Below, piece by piece: positions 62,104 to 64,000 of a stretch of 64,000 nucleotides of DNA. The stretch is from Bacteroidales bacterium. Lineage in GTDB: Bacteria; Bacteroidota; Bacteroidia; Bacteroidales; UBA12077. Location: positions 62,001 through 126,000 of the forward strand of contig JAEINU010000004.1 in the NCBI GenBank assembly GCA_016342685.1. Direction: 5' to 3'. Position numbers and translations under genes: made by a program. Under the pieces are notes generated by a model, which was not told the origin of the DNA, did no database searches, and worked only from the letters and a program-made list of their open reading frames with translations. Numbering within the stretch: the stretch's first letter is position 1; the number at the start of each line of letters is the position of its first letter.

Positions 62104-62598
62104 GTGGAAAAAAATTGGTACGCTTTATATACGAAATCACGTTCAGAAAAAAAAGTTAATCTAGAACTTACGAATAAGGGCATTGAATCCTATCTCCCCT
62201 TAGAAAAAAAACTAAAAATTTGGAGCGATCGAAAAAAATGGGTTGATGAACCTTTTATACGATCGTATGTTTTTGTACATATAGAAATTGATGATTTTCA
62301 TAATGCCTTAAACACCCCAGGAGTGGTTAGTGTAATTAAATTTGGTGGAAAACCTGCCAAAGTGCAAGATGATCATATAAAGATTATTCAAAAGATACTT
62401 TCAAGTAACGAGGAATTCGAAATTAGTACTGAAAGTTTTGAGCAAGGAGAGAAAATTGAAATTACGAGAGGCAGTATGAAAGGTTTTTTTGGAGAAATGG
62501 TTCATCACTTAAATAAATATAAGGTTTTGATTCGCATTTCATCAATAAATCAGAACCTATTAATAAGAATAAATCCTTCTTTTTTAAGAAAGGTTTAG
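62104..62598 (+). CDS. UpxY-type NusG-family transcription antiterminator
   Basis: The 164-residue protein begins at a GTG codon (62104; no ATG is nearby) with WYALYTKSRSEKKVNLEL, the NusG N-terminal domain. FIRSYVFVHIE and TPGVVSVIKFGGKPAKV are typical, and a C-terminal KOW-like segment (GEKIEITRGSMKGFFGEM) follows. UpxY proteins prevent premature termination of polysaccharide operons by acting on the leader. Here the next gene lies 414 bases downstream, behind several hairpins. It is single between wecB and the export gene. Confidence 0.9.
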   Translation: MEKNWYALYTKSRSEKKVNLELTNKGIESYLPLEKKLKIWSDRKKWVDEPFIRSYVFVHIEIDDFHNALNTPGVVSVIKFGGKPAKVQDDHIKIIQKILSSNEEFEISTESFEQGEKIEITRGSMKGFFGEMVHHLNKYKVLIRISSINQNLLIRINPSFLRKV

Positions 62599-62708
62599 TT
62601 AATTTTGAATAAATTGCCCTTAACTCAATTGGGGCAGGAACTTTAGGCTTTTTCGGACACTAAAAAATGTGACTGAAGAAGCGGAGCTATGCCAAGTTCA
62701 AATGTAAA

Positions 62709-62881
62709 GTCATGCTGTCCCGATAGCTATAGGAAATCGAAGTATGAATAGTAAAACAAAAAGTTCTCCCTGTCATTTCCTACTTGACAGAAAATCATAC
62801 AAAAAAACAATGTCATACTGAACCTGTCGAAGTATGAATAGTAAGAACTAATAATTAACCCTTCGACAAGCTCAGGGTGAC
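62709..62881. repeat. interspersed elements between upxY and the export gene
   Basis: The region holds a CCCGATAGCTATAGG-type hairpin and a degenerate family B start (GTCATTTCCTACTTGACAG). Family A copies follow: one with stem CATACT / AGTATG, and reverse CCCTTCGACAAGCTCAGGG. A short tail GTATGAATAGTA occurs twice. In this 414-base gap I see no gene. Confidence 0.78.
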
Positions 62882-63012
62882 AATAAAATTTATTCTTAGA
62901 AAAAATCTTATTTTCAATTCTTAAAAAAACAAGAATAAATAAAAAGTAGTAATTTGTTAATTGAAGTATTGTCAATTGGTCATTGTTAATTGAAAACAGT
63001 AAAAACAAAGAA

Positions 63013-63798
63013 ATGAAAGTAAAAATAAAGCACATTATTATAATAGCACTTGCAACTTTTATGCTGGCTTCATGTAATTCTTACGAGAAACTTACATATT
63101 TACAAGATATTGAGGAAACAGGAACATCTTCAGTTTTCGAAAAAAATAAACCAGGATATCAAATACAAGCAGGTGATTTGCTTTATGTTCAGATAATTAC
63201 AGAGAATCAGGAAATCAATCAATTATTTAATCCATTTACTTCACAGGCATCATCCCAAAATTTAAGAGCTGAAAGTATGTTTTACACAAGCTATTTGGTA
63301 AATGATTCAGGTTATATTGAAATGCCTTTATTGGAAGAAATTTTTGTTTCTGGATTAAATATAGATCAGGTGCAAGATTCAATTAAACAAAGAGCATATC
63401 GGTTCTTAAAAAATCCACAAGTGATTGCCAAATTAGCCAGTTTTAAATTTACTGTTTTGGGCGAAGTTAAGGCACCTGGAGTAAAACAAGTTACTGCCAA
63501 TCAGGTTAATATAATGGAAGCATTGGCCTATGGAGGAGATATTTCTTATAATGGAAATCGAAAAAAAATATTGTTATTAAGGCAAAGCGATCAGGGAACA
63601 CAAACCTATCGACTTAATCTTGCTAAAGGAAATATTATCGATTCCGAAATGTATTACATTATGCCAAACGATATTATTTATGTTGAACCATTAAAGTCAA
63701 CTTTGTTTAGAGAACAAGCTTCCGATTATGTTTTTGTAATTAGCGCATTGTCTTCGACATTAACTGCAGTTGCACTAATTCTTAATTTGATGAAATAA
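63013..63798 (+). CDS. Wza-like polysaccharide export lipoprotein
   Basis: I use the ATG at 63013 (261 residues), which starts the signal peptide; the earlier ATG at 62983 adds ten polar residues. Lipobox LASC (C20) is followed by NSYEKLTYLQDIEE. The polysaccharide export domain contains YQIQAGDLLYVQII, and a SLBB-like domain contains FTVLGEVKAPGVKQV. Near the C-terminus a hydrophobic segment (about 235-258) could be an outer-membrane helix as in Wza. It forms an outer-membrane channel for polysaccharide, and its inner-membrane partner (Wzc-like) is expected downstream of the window. Confidence 0.92.
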   Translation: MKVKIKHIIIIALATFMLASCNSYEKLTYLQDIEETGTSSVFEKNKPGYQIQAGDLLYVQIITENQEINQLFNPFTSQASSQNLRAESMFYTSYLVNDSGYIEMPLLEEIFVSGLNIDQVQDSIKQRAYRFLKNPQVIAKLASFKFTVLGEVKAPGVKQVTANQVNIMEALAYGGDISYNGNRKKILLLRQSDQGTQTYRLNLAKGNIIDSEMYYIMPNDIIYVEPLKSTLFREQASDYVFVISALSSTLTAVALILNLMK

Positions 63799-63813
63799 AG
63801 GTGTTAAAAATTT

Positions 63814-64000
63814 GTTATCCTAAGCTTGTCGAAGGATGGATAGTAAATTTTTAAGAGAAGGAATGGTCATACTTCGACAGGCTCAGTATGACAATAAAAC
63901 ACTAAGTATTTAATATGTTAACAAATGTCTTCACACTTCGACGAGCTAAGTGTGACAAAAAAATTTGCAAGAAATGTCATCCTGAGCCTGTCGAAGGGTG
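63814..64000. repeat. interspersed family A hairpins at the right edge
   Basis: Four copies with different stems: ATCCT / AGGAT, CATACT / AGTATG, CACACT / AGTGTG and CATCCT / AGGGTG around the loop GAGCYTGTCG. The cluster runs to the window end. No gene is seen after 63798. Confidence 0.85.

Overview
The window is AT-rich DNA from a gliding-type member of the Bacteroidota. The evidence is a type IX secretion (T9SS) type B sorting domain paired with a PorP/SprF protein, a GldA-like ABC ATPase, TAnnTTTG-type -7 promoter elements, a FecI/FecR sigma/anti-sigma pair, UpxY, DUF4296, a long-form IspG and FtsX-type permeases. The mix suggests Marinilabiliales/Marinifilaceae-like relatives, but this is inferred from gene content only. 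No rRNA, tRNA, CRISPR array, prophage or intact insertion sequence was recognised.

Layout. 0-4.4 kb: the 3' part of a coiled-coil protein, a LytS/LytR-type two-component pair, a secreted protein and a 4Fe-4S APS reductase (cysH). 4.5-13.5 kb: an acyl-CoA ligase, a TetR regulator and an RND efflux operon (tolC-like, adaptor, permease, small PG0541-type protein) with a divergent-looking but co-oriented GbsR/MarR regulator; the same spaced palindrome lies in front of both regulator and operon. 13.6-16.1 kb: a small TetR-controlled operon encoding an acyl-carrier-like protein without its serine, a lipoprotein phosphoesterase and an outer-membrane-like protein, with three related operators. 16.2-25.8 kb: housekeeping and metabolism (ispD, a universal stress protein, asnS, rpoN, a PAP2-like membrane protein, a glycosyltransferase, a bacteriohemerythrin behind a Fur-like palindrome, an amidohydrolase). 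25.9-34 kb: a PorP/SprF protein and a 2381-residue T9SS adhesin with nine alternating Ig-like repeats. 34.2-47.2 kb: FtsX permease, methyltransferase, rbfA, patatin, cysS, a small secreted protein behind a possible sigma-54 promoter, a LuxE-like protein, a C1 peptidase operon, an LD-carboxypeptidase and metG.

47.5-55.6 kb is the most unusual coding block: an ECF sigma factor, a FecR anti-sigma factor, an STN-domain surface-repeat protein, a second surface-repeat protein and a TonB-dependent receptor that lacks STN. A matching ECF-type promoter lies before fecR and before the second surface-repeat gene. This looks like a cell-surface signalling system in which the signalling domain has been split from the transporter. 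55.7-64 kb: ispG, gldA, metK, then wecB, upxY and a Wza-like export lipoprotein, the start of a polysaccharide locus that continues past the right edge.

From 40.8 kb rightwards, and not before, nearly every intergenic space is filled with short interspersed hairpins of at least two families. Both begin GTCA and have invariant loops, while the stems change on both arms together. At two places (gldA 3' end and ispG 5' end) such hairpins sit between tandem copies of a gene end. This family, its covarying stems and the associated gene-end duplications are the best candidate here for something not yet described.
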